DNA from: Dongia sedimenti
GTDB lineage: Bacteria; Pseudomonadota; Alphaproteobacteria; Dongiales; Dongiaceae
Length of the DNA: 64,000 nucleotides
Direction: 5' to 3'
Assembly: GCA_030715195.1 (NCBI GenBank)
Contig: JAUYVI010000007.1
Location: 248,001-312,000 of the forward strand
In this document: piece after piece, positions 43,122 through 51,956 of the stretch
Numbering within the stretch: the stretch's first letter is position 1
Layout of the letters: every line of letters begins with the position of its first letter
Notes under the pieces: generated by a model
Told to the model about the DNA's origin: nothing
What the model saw: the letters and a program-made list of their open reading frames with translations, nothing else
Databases searched by the model: none
Program-made: the position numbers and the translations under genes

Positions 43122-44022
43122 GCTCGGCCGTGTCCAGATCGGCGAGCGTGAAGCGGAACTTGCTGTTGCAGAACTCGCAGGTCACTTCCAGCGCGCCTTC
43201 GGTCTCGAGCTCCTTGAGCTCGTCACGCGGCAGGGAGCGCAGCACCGATCCGACGCGCTCGCGCGAGCAGCGGCATTGCGCCCGCAGGGCCTGGCCCTTG
43301 AACACCCGCACGCCGTCTTCGTGGAACAGGCGATAGAGCAGGTCGTCGATCGGCAGGCTCTCATCCAGCAGTTCCTTCGAGGTGCAGCTGGCGAGCAGGG
43401 TCATGGCGCGGCGCCAGGCCTCGTCGTCGATCTCGGCGGCGGTCGATTGGTCTTCGCGCGGCAGCCGCTGCAGCATGATCACGCCGGAATGCCAATGTCC
43501 GTCTCGCTCGGCGATGGCGACCTTGAAGCCGGCTTTGAGCTGCTCCGACTGCTGGAAATAGTGCTGCACGCATTCCACCAGGTCGGCGCCGATCAGCTCG
43601 ACGATACCCTGGTAGCGGTCGGTATCCTCGCCCTGGTCGACGGTGAAGGCGAGATAGCCGCCGCCGAGCAGCCGCGGCAGGCTGGCATCCGGCGGCAAGG
43701 CGGCGACCGCATCGGCGTCGAACTGGGCATAGCCGCGCATCGCGCCCTCGGAGGTCACGTCCACCACCATCAGGCGGACGGCGCCTTCGCTCTTGGTCTG
43801 CAGGGTGAACACGCCCTCGTACTTCAGCGCGGAGGCGAGGGCGGCCGAAACCGTCAGCATCTCGGTCAGCAGGCGCGCGACCGGCGTGGGATAGGCATGC
43901 TTGTGAACGATCTCGTCCGCCGCGCGAGACAGGCGAACCGCTCGCCCTCGGATGCCGAGGGCTTCGATCTGGAACGGGCGGATAAAGTCGGCGCCCGCTT
44001 GCGGCGCAATTTCGACTCGCAT
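43108..44022 (-). CDS. hslO: Hsp33 redox-regulated chaperone
   Basis: A 304-aa cytosolic holdase activated by oxidation. The C-terminal zinc switch is present: CRCS (about residue 248) and CEFC (about 283), giving the four Cys ligands. Upstream segments SRAADEIVHKHAYP, GYAQFD and GGGYLAFTVDQGED match the substrate-binding domain. It lies directly downstream of argF (16-bp gap), an arrangement seen in many alphaproteobacteria, so it is probably the last gene of the argD-argF-hslO operon. Confidence 0.95.
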   Translation of the reverse strand: MRVEIAPQAGADFIRPFQIEALGIRGRAVRLSRAADEIVHKHAYPTPVARLLTEMLTVSAALASALKYEGVFTLQTKSEGAVRLMVVDVTSEGAMRGYAQFDADAVAALPPDASLPRLLGGGYLAFTVDQGEDTDRYQGIVELIGADLVECVQHYFQQSEQLKAGFKVAIAERDGHWHSGVIMLQRLPREDQSTAAEIDDEAWRRAMTLLASCTSKELLDESLPIDDLLYRLFHEDGVRVFKGQALRAQCRCSRERVGSVLRSLPRDELKELETEGALEVTCEFCNSKFRFTLADLDTAELSPE

Positions 44023-44038
44023 TGCTGAATATTAAACT

Positions 44039-44983
44039 TCAGATCACGCCCAAGCACCAGAGCAAGATGCCCTGCTGCGCGTGGAGCCGGTTTTCCGCCT
44101 CGTCCCACACCACCGAGTGCGGCCCGTCGATCACCGAAGCGGTCATCTCGTCGCCGCGATGGGCGGGCAGGCAGTGCATGAACACGGCACCCGGCTGGGC
44201 CAGCTTCATCAGGGCGTCGTCCACCTGGAAGCGGCGCAACTGCTCGGTCCGGTCCAGCGTGTCCTGGTCGCCCATCGAGACCCAGGTATCGGTGACGATG
44301 CAATCCGCTCCCTTGGCCGCTTCCTGGGGATTGCTGGAAATCCTGACCTTGCCGCCCTTCTTTGCGGCCCACTGCACCACGTCCTGCGGCGGCGCGAGGT
44401 TGCCGGGGCAGGCGATGTTCAGCTCGAAGCCGAATTGCACCGCCGCGTGGATCCAGGAGGTCGCCATGTTGTTGCCGTCGCCGGACCAGGTGACCCGCTT
44501 ACCGGCGATCGGCCCGCGATGCTCCTCGAAAGTCATCACGTCGGCCATCAGCTGGCAGGGATGGGTGCGGTCGGTCAACCCGTTGATCACCGGCACCGTG
44601 GCATTGTCCGCCAGCTCCTTCAGTTTCTGCTCCTTGGTGGTCCGCACCATGATGCAATCGACATAGCGCGAGAGGACGCGCGCCGTGTCCGCCACGGTCT
44701 CGCCGCGCCCGAGCTGCGAGCTCTCGCGCTCCAGCACCACCGCATCGCCGCCGAGCTTCTTCATGCCGAGCTCGAAGGAGACGCGGGTGCGGGTCGAAGG
44801 CTTCTCGAAGATCATCGCCAGCGCCTTGTCGGCCAGCGGCTTCCGGTTGCCGTTCGGGAACTCGCCGCGCTTCAGCGCCCGGCTGGTCTCGATGATCTTC
44901 CGCAGGGTCTCGGGCGGAAGAACATCAAGATCGAGGAAATGCCGAACCTCGGCCCCGGTCTTTATAGAGGTCGTATCCGCCAT
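44039..44983 (-). CDS. argF: Ornithine carbamoyltransferase
   Basis: Makes citrulline from ornithine and carbamoyl phosphate. The 314-aa enzyme has the carbamoyl-phosphate motif [20 protein letters not shown] 80s loop, [18 protein letters not shown], the ornithine loop SMGD and the HCLPAHRG catalytic motif. Start ATG at 44983 lies 2 bp after the argD stop; a frame reaching 45472 is the shadow of argD. Length is standard. Confidence 0.96.
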   Translation of the reverse strand: MADTTSIKTGAEVRHFLDLDVLPPETLRKIIETSRALKRGEFPNGNRKPLADKALAMIFEKPSTRTRVSFELGMKKLGGDAVVLERESSQLGRGETVADTARVLSRYVDCIMVRTTKEQKLKELADNATVPVINGLTDRTHPCQLMADVMTFEEHRGPIAGKRVTWSGDGNNMATSWIHAAVQFGFELNIACPGNLAPPQDVVQWAAKKGGKVRISSNPQEAAKGADCIVTDTWVSMGDQDTLDRTEQLRRFQVDDALMKLAQPGAVFMHCLPAHRGDEMTASVIDGPHSVVWDEAENRLHAQQGILLWCLGVI

Positions 44984-44985
44984 GA

Positions 44986-46158
44986 TCAGGCCGCCTTCGC
45001 CTGGGCCGCGATCTCGGCCAGCAGGTCCAGACCCTGGTCGAGCTCCGCCTGGGTGATGATCAGCGGCGGCAGCAGGCGCACGACATTGTCCGCGGCGCTC
45101 ACCAGCAGCAGGCCCTTGGCGCGCGCCTGGTCGACGATATCCGCATTGGAGCCGGCGCATTTCAGGCCGCGAATGAGGCCCAGGCCGCGGGCCTCGACGA
45201 ATACCTTGGGGAAACGCTTCACCAGGTCGGCGAGCCGCTTGTCGAGATGGCGGCCGAGCTTGGCCACATTGTCCAGGAAGCCCGGCGCCAGCATCACGTC
45301 GAGCACCGCGTTGCCGATCGCCATCGCCAGCGGATTGCCGCCGAAGGTCGATCCATGCGCGCCATGGCCGAAGGCGGCCGCGACCTTGCTCGTGGCCAGG
45401 CAGGCGCCGAGCGGGAAGCCGCCGCCGATCGCCTTGGCGGTCGACATCAGGTCCGGCGTGACGCCGGCCCATTCATGGGCGAACAGCTTGCCGGTGCGGC
45501 CCATGCCGCATTGGACCTCGTCGAACATCAGCAGCAGGCCGAACTCGTCGCAGACCGTGCGCAGGTCCTTCAGGAATTGCGCGTCTGCCGCGCGCATGCC
45601 GCCCTCGCCCTGCACCGGCTCGATCAGGATCGCCGCCGTCTCCGGCGTGATCCGCGCGCGCACCTCGTTGAGGTTGCCGAACGGCACCTGCTCGAAGCCT
45701 TCGACATTGGGCGCATAGCCCTTCAGGTACTTCTCGTTGCCGGCCGCGGCGAGCGTCGCCAGCGTGCGGCCATGGAACGCGCCTTCGAAGGCGATGACCT
45801 TGTAGCGGTTGGGATCGCCGAAATCGTCGTGATACTTGCGGATGAGCTTGAAGCCGCATTCCAGCGCCTCGGCGCCGGAATTGCCGAAGAACACGGCATC
45901 GGCGAAGCTGGCGTCGGCCAGGCGCTGCGCCAGCTTCTCCTGGCCCGGCACCCGGAACAGGTTCGAGGTGTGCCAGAGCTTGGCACCCTGTTCCTGCAGC
46001 GTCTTCACCAGATGCGGATGGCAATGCCCGAGCGCCGTCACCGCGATGCCGCTGGTGAAGTCGAGATAACGTCGGCCTTCCGCCGTAATGAGATAAGCAC
46101 CCTCGCCCCGCTCGAAGGCGAGGTCGACCCGGTTATAGGTGTTCATCAAGGCGGTCAT
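44986..46158 (-). CDS. argD: Acetylornithine aminotransferase (class III)
   Basis: PLP enzyme that transfers the amino group of glutamate to N-acetylglutamate semialdehyde. The 390-aa protein shows [58 protein letters not shown] and the PLP Lys in [14 protein letters not shown]. The ATG at 46158 is chosen; an ATG 12 bp further in (46146) is possible, and the frame to 46257 lacks family similarity. argF follows with a 2-bp gap. Confidence 0.95.
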   Translation of the reverse strand: MTALMNTYNRVDLAFERGEGAYLITAEGRRYLDFTSGIAVTALGHCHPHLVKTLQEQGAKLWHTSNLFRVPGQEKLAQRLADASFADAVFFGNSGAEALECGFKLIRKYHDDFGDPNRYKVIAFEGAFHGRTLATLAAAGNEKYLKGYAPNVEGFEQVPFGNLNEVRARITPETAAILIEPVQGEGGMRAADAQFLKDLRTVCDEFGLLLMFDEVQCGMGRTGKLFAHEWAGVTPDLMSTAKAIGGGFPLGACLATSKVAAAFGHGAHGSTFGGNPLAMAIGNAVLDVMLAPGFLDNVAKLGRHLDKRLADLVKRFPKVFVEARGLGLIRGLKCAGSNADIVDQARAKGLLLVSAADNVVRLLPPLIITQAELDQGLDLLAEIAAQAKAA

Positions 46159-46288
46159 GGCGGTGTCCAGCGGCTGATTGTTGGGAAAAGAGCGCCGAAT
46201 ATCGGGGCGGGTCCGGGGAATGTAAAGGCCCGGATTGTCCCTCGGGGATCGAGACAATCCTCACGCGGCGGCCGGTTGGCCCGCGAAA

Positions 46289-47080
46289 TCAGGGCTTTAG
46301 CTTGTAGCCCGAGCGGAACCAGCGATAGGCCCAGCCTGCCAGCACCAGGTTCACCCCGACCAGCACCAGGACATGGATCATCGGCTCGCCGGCTTCCGTG
46401 CCGCTCATCCCGTAACGGAAGCCGGCGATCGCGTGATAGAGCGGGTTCCATTGCATGGCGTGCTGGAACGCGGCCGGCAGCGCCTCGATCGGATAGAACA
46501 CGCCTGACAGGAACGAGAGGGGCACCAGCAGGAAGGTGTGGATCGCCGAGAACTGGTCCCACTTCTCCGCCCAGATCCCGACCAGCAACCCGACGAGCGA
46601 ATGGAACATCATCCCGAGCAGGCCGAACACCAGGATCGCCCAGGGATGCGCCGCGCCGAGTTCCGCGAAGACCAGTGACACCGCCGCGACCGCCACGCCG
46701 ACCGCGAGCCCGCCGAGGCAATCGGCGCCGACATAGGCGACCATCCGCTCGAACGGGGTCAGCGGCGCCATCAGCATGTCGGCGATGATTTTCTCGTGCT
46801 TGTCGAAGATGAAGCTACCGGCCGCGGATTCATACGCCTTCTCGCAGGCCGAGAAGATGATGACGCCGGGCGCGATGAAATTGATCAACACCTGCCCGGT
46901 CGCATCATTGTGCAGCGCGAGACGGAACACCGCGAGATAGAGCAGGGCGGTGACTGCCGGGCCGAGCAGCTGGTAATTGTAGTCCTTGAGGCCGCGGCTG
47001 GCCTCGCGCTTCATCAGCGTGGCGAGACCAAGCCCGTTGATCGCGCCGAAGCGCCGGATGCCGAGCCGAACCGACGGCAT
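46289..47080 (-). CDS. ABC-2-type transporter permease (second of a tandem pair)
   Basis: A 263-aa permease with six membrane spans and the ABC-2 (NodJ/YadH-like) signature SFLSGVFYPIEALP followed by NPLYHAIAGFRYG. It is clearly a paralogue of the next gene upstream (47080-47874); both have the IWAEK(W/F)D, PLSFLSG(V/T)FY and GFRYG blocks. The start ATG overlaps the upstream stop by one base (TGATG). No ATPase gene is close by in the window. Such permeases export lipids, polysaccharides or drugs. Confidence 0.9.
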   Translation of the reverse strand: MPSVRLGIRRFGAINGLGLATLMKREASRGLKDYNYQLLGPAVTALLYLAVFRLALHNDATGQVLINFIAPGVIIFSACEKAYESAAGSFIFDKHEKIIADMLMAPLTPFERMVAYVGADCLGGLAVGVAVAAVSLVFAELGAAHPWAILVFGLLGMMFHSLVGLLVGIWAEKWDQFSAIHTFLLVPLSFLSGVFYPIEALPAAFQHAMQWNPLYHAIAGFRYGMSGTEAGEPMIHVLVLVGVNLVLAGWAYRWFRSGYKLKP

Positions 47081-47874
47081 CAGGCCTTCAGCCGGTAGCC
47101 GCGTTGGAACCAGCGATGCGCGATGACGAGGAGCACCGCGTCCACGCCGCACATGACAATGACCCCGGTCCAGACCGGCGCATCGGCATGGCCGATGAAG
47201 CCGTAGCGGAAGCCGTCGATCATGTAGAAGAACGGGTTCAAATGCGCGACCGTCTGCCAGAGTTCCGGCAGGCGCGTGGTCGAATAGAACGTGCCCGACA
47301 GGAACGACAGCGGCGTCACGATGAAATTGGTGATCGCCGCCAGATGATCGAACTTCTCCGCCCAAATCCCGGTGAGGATCCCGAGCAGCGCCATCAGCAG
47401 GCTGGCGGCCACCGCATGGAAAATCACGAAGCCCGGATGCGCGATGTCGATCGGTACGAACACCATCATGGCGATGCCGGTGGTGAGGCCAACCACCACG
47501 CCGCGGGTCACCCCGCCGCCCGCCACGCCGATGGTCAGCTCCAGCGCGTTCAGGGGCGGCATCAGGAGATCGACGATATTGCCCTGCACCTTGGCGATCA
47601 TCAGCGAGGACGAGGTGTTGGCGAAGGCGTTCTGGGCGATGGTCATCATGATGAGACCCGGCACCAGGAAATCGACATAGGGCTGGCCGCCGATCTGATC
47701 GACGCGGTGCCCCAGCGCCAGCACGAAGACCGCGAGGAACAGCAGGCCGGTGACCAGCGGCGCCAGCACGGTCTGGGTGGCGACCGACCAGAAGCGGCGC
47801 ACCTCCTTGCCGTAGAGGGTGCCGAGGCCGATCCAGTTGATGGCGCCGTAACGGCGGGAGGAGAGCGGGAGCAT
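47080..47874 (-). CDS. ABC-2-type transporter permease (first of a tandem pair)
   Basis: A 264-aa six-span permease of the YadH/NodJ type: NWIGLGTLYGKEVRRFW start, VDFLVPGLIMMTIAQNAFANTSS, IWAEKFDHLAAITNFIVTPLSFLSG and NPFFYMIDGFRYGF. With its paralogue it probably makes a heterodimeric channel. The usual partner ATPase is not in the neighbourhood; it would have to be supplied from elsewhere in the genome. Confidence 0.9.
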   Translation of the reverse strand: MLPLSSRRYGAINWIGLGTLYGKEVRRFWSVATQTVLAPLVTGLLFLAVFVLALGHRVDQIGGQPYVDFLVPGLIMMTIAQNAFANTSSSLMIAKVQGNIVDLLMPPLNALELTIGVAGGGVTRGVVVGLTTGIAMMVFVPIDIAHPGFVIFHAVAASLLMALLGILTGIWAEKFDHLAAITNFIVTPLSFLSGTFYSTTRLPELWQTVAHLNPFFYMIDGFRYGFIGHADAPVWTGVIVMCGVDAVLLVIAHRWFQRGYRLKA

Positions 47875-47947
47875 GGGATTCAGGCCGGGAAGGGCATGGG
47901 ATGCGGGGGACGTTAGCGGTCGCCCCCCGCAAACGCAATGACGGGAA

Positions 47948-48952
47948 TCACGAGCCGCCGAGCCGTGCCCTGAAAAAGGCGATGATTTCGTCGTTTAATG
48001 TGCGGTGAAAGGCCGCGCGGTCGAAGCCCGGCGCATCGACGCAGACCATCGCCCAGATTTTCGGCTCGGCCGCCTCGAGGCTCGGATCGCAGGGCGGGCG
48101 GAAAACGAAGTGGCCGGCCTTTTCCACGCGATGGAACTCGGGCGGCACCGGCAGGAGGCGGCGCACGGCGTCGGTGTTCGCTGCTTCGGGCACATTGCGG
48201 TCGTCCGCAGCCGCCCAGAGTTGCACCGGCACCTCGACCTCGGCCAGTCCCTGTGCATCGAACGCGAAGCCCAGACCGACGGCCGCCAGCACCGCGGCCT
48301 TGATGCGGGAATCGTGGACCCAGATCGGGCCGGACCGCCCCGCCTCATTCAGCTTGGCGAGGTCCGATGCCGTCACGAGACGGCACGCGAGCTCCTGCGG
48401 GGTCGCGGCGCAATGGGCGGCCACCTCGGCGATGTTCGGTACGCCGCCGATATCGACCAACGCGGTGTACGCTCCGGCCGAGAATCCATAGATCCCGATC
48501 CGCCTTGCATCGACTCGCGCATGCGCACGCCACCCGCTCAGCATATAGTCGATGACCCGGCTGATATGCCGCGGCCGGTCGACCATCCAGCGCCAGGCCT
48601 CGGCGCTTTCATCTTCCCAGTTGTCGCCGGTATGGGTCACGGCGGCCACCACGAAGCCGCTTTCCGCCAAGGCCAGAGCGGTGTCGGCGTGCCCCCCGAG
48701 CCATCCGCCTTTGCCATGGGAGATGACGATGAGCGGCAGCCCGTTGCCGGCGACCGGTGCATCGTGGCTGAGCGCCTGGTGGAAGGGTGTGTTGGCTTCC
48801 GTCGGGACCTGGGCGTCGCTCGGATACCAGATGCCGACCTGCAGCGGGGCGCTGCCCGGATCGGGAATGCTAACGCTTTGAAATCCTGCCGCTTCGGCAG
48901 AGGACATCAGCGCGGTCATCAGCAGCAGAAGTGCAAGCGGCAGTGTTTTCAT
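47948..48952 (-). CDS. Exported alpha/beta hydrolase (dienelactone-hydrolase-like)
   Basis: A 334-aa secreted hydrolase with a signal peptide (about residues 1-21, ending SSAEA). The fold marks are PLIVISHGKGGWLGGH, GFVVAAVTHTGDNWED, the nucleophile elbow GFSAGAYTAL and the catalytic His in EKAGHFVFRPP. Similar proteins are annotated as predicted dienelactone hydrolases or platelet-activating-factor acetylhydrolase-like esterases. The ATG at 48952 follows GAGGA. It is divergent from an AraC-type regulator with a perfect inverted repeat between them, so it is probably under its control. Confidence 0.87.
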   Translation of the reverse strand: MKTLPLALLLLMTALMSSAEAAGFQSVSIPDPGSAPLQVGIWYPSDAQVPTEANTPFHQALSHDAPVAGNGLPLIVISHGKGGWLGGHADTALALAESGFVVAAVTHTGDNWEDESAEAWRWMVDRPRHISRVIDYMLSGWRAHARVDARRIGIYGFSAGAYTALVDIGGVPNIAEVAAHCAATPQELACRLVTASDLAKLNEAGRSGPIWVHDSRIKAAVLAAVGLGFAFDAQGLAEVEVPVQLWAAADDRNVPEAANTDAVRRLLPVPPEFHRVEKAGHFVFRPPCDPSLEAAEPKIWAMVCVDAPGFDRAAFHRTLNDEIIAFFRARLGGS

Positions 48953-49005
48953 GGCACGTCCTCGGTTGTTTCGACCCGAGATATTCCCGCTGACCCGCAC
49001 CGCGC

Positions 49006-49049
49006 GACCTCGATCGCGATCGGGTTTGTCCTGAATCGCGATCGAGGTC
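49006..49049. promoter_or_regulatory. 15-bp perfect inverted repeat between a hydrolase gene and an AraC-type regulator
   Basis: GACCTCGATCGCGAT (49006-49020) and ATCGCGATCGAGGTC (49035-49049) are perfect inverted copies with a 14-bp spacer. Each arm also contains the palindromes CGATCG and TCGCGA. It lies 54 bp from the hydrolase start and 38 bp from the regulator start. This is a strong candidate operator for the adjacent AraC-type regulator. Confidence 0.75.
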
Positions 49050-49086
49050 ATAGTTCCGCCGTTTGACACCCCAGGTGACGCCGTTC

Positions 49087-50121
49087 ATGCCGTCGGTCCC
49101 GATTCCGTTCGCCGTCACCTTCGGGCTTCTCGTCCTCTTCACCGTGCTCGCGCGGCAGAAGGAGGAGGCACGGGCCAATCCGGCCTTCCTGCTGCTGATC
49201 GGCGCCTGCGCGGTCCAGTCCTTGCTGGTGGGCTTGCGCTGGGGCTATGACGTCGGGCAGGTCCGGTTTCTCCTGCCGGTGGTCGCGGCGACGCTCCCGG
49301 CCCTGGTCTACGCCAGCTTCAGCCGCCTGGTGCAGTGGGCGCCAGACCGCCCGCCGACCTGGCTGCATGCCGTTCCGCCCGGAGCGATCGTCCTTCTTCT
49401 CGCCCTTTGGCGTGCGCCGATCGACTTCGTTCTGCTCGCCATCTATCTCGGCTATGCCGTAGCGCTCTTTCGGCTCGCGCGCCGTGGCCCGGATGCCCTC
49501 GGCCTGGTCCGGCTGGAAGGCGCTGTCCCGGCCCACCGCGCGCTCCATGTGGCGGGCGCGGCGTTGGTCGGCTCGGCCCTGGTGGATGTCCTGGTGCTGC
49601 TCGACATGACGTGGCTGCGGGGCACGCACGCGGGCGAGATCATCGCCACGGCCAATCTGCTCGCCCTGATCGCACTTGCGCTGGCGGCGACAGTCGCGGG
49701 CCGCAGCCAGTCGCCACCCGAACCGGTGCCGGCGGTACCACCCATGCCGGCCATGGACCGGGCGCCGGAGGACGCTGCCGCCGATGCGGAAATCCTGGCT
49801 GTGATCGACGCGCTGATGCAGGAGAAGCGCATCTATCAGGATGCCGATCTCAATCTCAATCGCCTGGCGCGCCGCGCCGGAATCCCGGCCCGGCGCATCT
49901 CGATGGCCATCAACCGGCGCCATGGCAAGAACGTGTCGCAGTACATCAACGACCACCGCATCGCCGAGGCCTGCCGCCGGCTCGCCGCGAGCGACGCGCC
50001 GGTGACCGCGATCATGTTCGAATCCGGCTTTCAGACGAAGTCGAACTTCAACCGCGAATTCCGCCGCGTGACCGGACTCAGCCCGCGCGACTGGCGCGCG
50101 AGACCCGCAGGCGCCGGCTGA
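49087..50121 (+). CDS. AraC-family regulator with a membrane N-terminal domain
   Basis: A 344-aa protein. The first 215 residues carry about seven hydrophobic segments; the C-terminal 100 residues are an AraC helix-turn-helix domain (DADLNLNRLARRAGIPARRISMAIN, then ITAIMFESGFQTKSNFNREFRRVTG-type second HTH). It therefore appears to be a membrane-bound transcription factor that senses a signal in or across the membrane. The ATG at 49087 is chosen with AGGTGA upstream; a TTG at 49063 would add eight residues. It is divergent from the exported hydrolase. Confidence 0.87.
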   Translation: MPSVPIPFAVTFGLLVLFTVLARQKEEARANPAFLLLIGACAVQSLLVGLRWGYDVGQVRFLLPVVAATLPALVYASFSRLVQWAPDRPPTWLHAVPPGAIVLLLALWRAPIDFVLLAIYLGYAVALFRLARRGPDALGLVRLEGAVPAHRALHVAGAALVGSALVDVLVLLDMTWLRGTHAGEIIATANLLALIALALAATVAGRSQSPPEPVPAVPPMPAMDRAPEDAAADAEILAVIDALMQEKRIYQDADLNLNRLARRAGIPARRISMAINRRHGKNVSQYINDHRIAEACRRLAASDAPVTAIMFESGFQTKSNFNREFRRVTGLSPRDWRARPAGAG

Positions 50122-50134
50122 CCACCGATCACGC

Positions 50135-50845
50135 TCAAGCCAGGATCATCAACTCCTCGAACTGTTTCATGTCCCGGAACCGGCAGAAGGCCGGTTCCTT
50201 GAGGGCGATCACCGGCGCCTCGCGCTGCAGCAATTCGAGACTCTCCTCCAGCGCCCGCTGCCATTGCGCCGCCACCGCGTCGGGGATGCCGCGGATCACA
50301 TAGGCGAAGGTGATGTGAAAGCTGTAACGGTCGTGGTCCGGATGCCGATAGCCGAAGGTGTGGGCCAGCTTGTCGCGCCAGGCCCGCATGACATTTGCGT
50401 CCTCTTTGGTTACGCCTTCGACGGCCAGCCCGGTCGGTGTGACTTCCGTGACCTTGACCGAGAACGGACCGCTTCCGTCGAACCCGTCGAGCCGGGTCAT
50501 CATGCGCCGGGTCATCTCGTCGATGCCGAGATGGAGCGGGATGTCCGCCGGCCAATAGGGATGCTTCCTGCGCGTATCGACGACGCCCTGGAACAGCGTC
50601 ATGTGCAGGCTGGCGGCCGGGGTGAAGGCGAGGCAGTCGGCGCCCGGCAGCGCCAGGAACCGCTCTCGCACCTGCAGCACCGCCGCTTCGGAGGCCGAGC
50701 GCCGGGCCAGATGGCAGACGATCGTGTTGCCCGGCTCGAACAGGAAATTTCCGGCGGCGTCATAGCGGATGCCGAGCCGTGGCGGCGGCGCGTCCATTCG
50801 GCTCGCCAGGAGTTTCGCGAGGGACGGCCTGATCGTGTCGAGCAT
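50135..50845 (-). CDS. DUF1868 protein, 2H-phosphoesterase-like
   Basis: A 236-aa soluble protein matching DUF1868. It has two HxT motifs, SLHMTLF (about residue 81) and SFHITFAY (about 177), the active-site signature of the 2H phosphoesterase superfamily (cyclic phosphodiesterases and RNA ligases of the LigT type). The ligand is unknown. It is convergent with the AraC-type gene and separated from the permease gene by 67 bp; no link to the sugar transporter is clear. Confidence 0.82.
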   Translation of the reverse strand: MLDTIRPSLAKLLASRMDAPPPRLGIRYDAAGNFLFEPGNTIVCHLARRSASEAAVLQVRERFLALPGADCLAFTPAASLHMTLFQGVVDTRRKHPYWPADIPLHLGIDEMTRRMMTRLDGFDGSGPFSVKVTEVTPTGLAVEGVTKEDANVMRAWRDKLAHTFGYRHPDHDRYSFHITFAYVIRGIPDAVAAQWQRALEESLELLQREAPVIALKEPAFCRFRDMKQFEELMILA

Positions 50846-50912
50846 GAAACCTCCGGACGGAAAGCCGGTGAGACTACTCCGCCCGGATGTCAGTCATGTG
50901 AAGGTGCCGGCC

Positions 50913-51941
50913 TTATTCCGTGCTCTGGATCTGCTGCGCCCGGAGGTTCTGAGCGTACACGTTGATGATGAGCGCGATCAGCAGGATCAGGCCGCGGATC
51001 AGGATCTTGAGGAAGGAGTCGATCTGCACGTGGTCGAGCCCGTTGTTCAAGACGCCCAGCACGCAGAGGCCGATGATGGTGTTGCCGATGCCGCCGCGTC
51101 CGCCGAACAGCGAGGTGCCGCCGACCACCACCGCGGAGATCGCATCGAGCAGAAATCCGTTGAACTCGTCCTGCTGCGCGCTGCCGAAATAGGCGACGCC
51201 GAGCATGCCCGAGGTGCCGGCGCAGAAGGCCGAGATCACCATGACCGCGCCCAGGATCAGCTTCACGTTGACGCCGGAGAACTCCGCCGCCTCGCGGTTG
51301 CCGCCGACCATGTAGACGTAGCGCCCGAACCGGGTGTAGGTCAGCACCAGGTGGCCGACCAGCAGGAACAGCGCCAGCACCAGCACGATCACGGGCACGC
51401 CGCCGATCGATTCGGTGCCGAGATAGGAGACCTGCGGCGGAACGGCGTAGAGGATCTGGCCGCGCACCAGCAGGGCGCAGATGCCGGCGCCGATCTGCAT
51501 CATGGCCAGGGTCATGATGAAGGAGGGGATGCCGACCTTGGTCATGCCGATCGCGTTGACGAAGCCCAGCACCAGGCAGCCGATCAGCGCCAGCACGATC
51601 GCCATCCCGCCGGAAAGCGGCACGTTGGCGACGTTCACATAGGCTTCCTGCGCGGTGAAATAGGCGACCGCGATGCCGGTGGCGTTGGCAATGGCGGCGA
51701 AGGACAGGTCGATCTCGGCGCAGAGGATCACGAAGGTGAGGCCTACCGCCATGATCCCGGTGACCGACATCGTGGTCAGGATGTTGCCGAGATTGTCCAC
51801 CGTGAGGAAAGAGGGACTGGCCACGGCGAAGAACACGACCAGCGCGATCAGGGTTACGAAGGGCGCGATGTTGCGCATCTGCGAGCGCAGGAAGTTGCGG
51901 AAGCGCACGTTACCTGCGGCGGGAAGAGTCTGCGTGTTCAT
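50913..51941 (-). CDS. CUT2-type sugar ABC transporter permease
   Basis: A 342-aa RbsC-like permease with FVILCAEIDLSFAAIANATGI, IPSFIMTLAMMQIGAG and the closing AVVVGGTSLFGGRGGI. About nine or ten membrane segments follow a 30-residue basic N-terminus. It is the third gene of a compact binding protein-ATPase-permease operon and lies 15 bp after the ATPase stop. One permease gene, so a homodimeric pore is expected. Confidence 0.93.
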   Translation of the reverse strand: MNTQTLPAAGNVRFRNFLRSQMRNIAPFVTLIALVVFFAVASPSFLTVDNLGNILTTMSVTGIMAVGLTFVILCAEIDLSFAAIANATGIAVAYFTAQEAYVNVANVPLSGGMAIVLALIGCLVLGFVNAIGMTKVGIPSFIMTLAMMQIGAGICALLVRGQILYAVPPQVSYLGTESIGGVPVIVLVLALFLLVGHLVLTYTRFGRYVYMVGGNREAAEFSGVNVKLILGAVMVISAFCAGTSGMLGVAYFGSAQQDEFNGFLLDAISAVVVGGTSLFGGRGGIGNTIIGLCVLGVLNNGLDHVQIDSFLKILIRGLILLIALIINVYAQNLRAQQIQSTE

Positions 51942-51956
51942 ATCCTGGTCGTTCCC

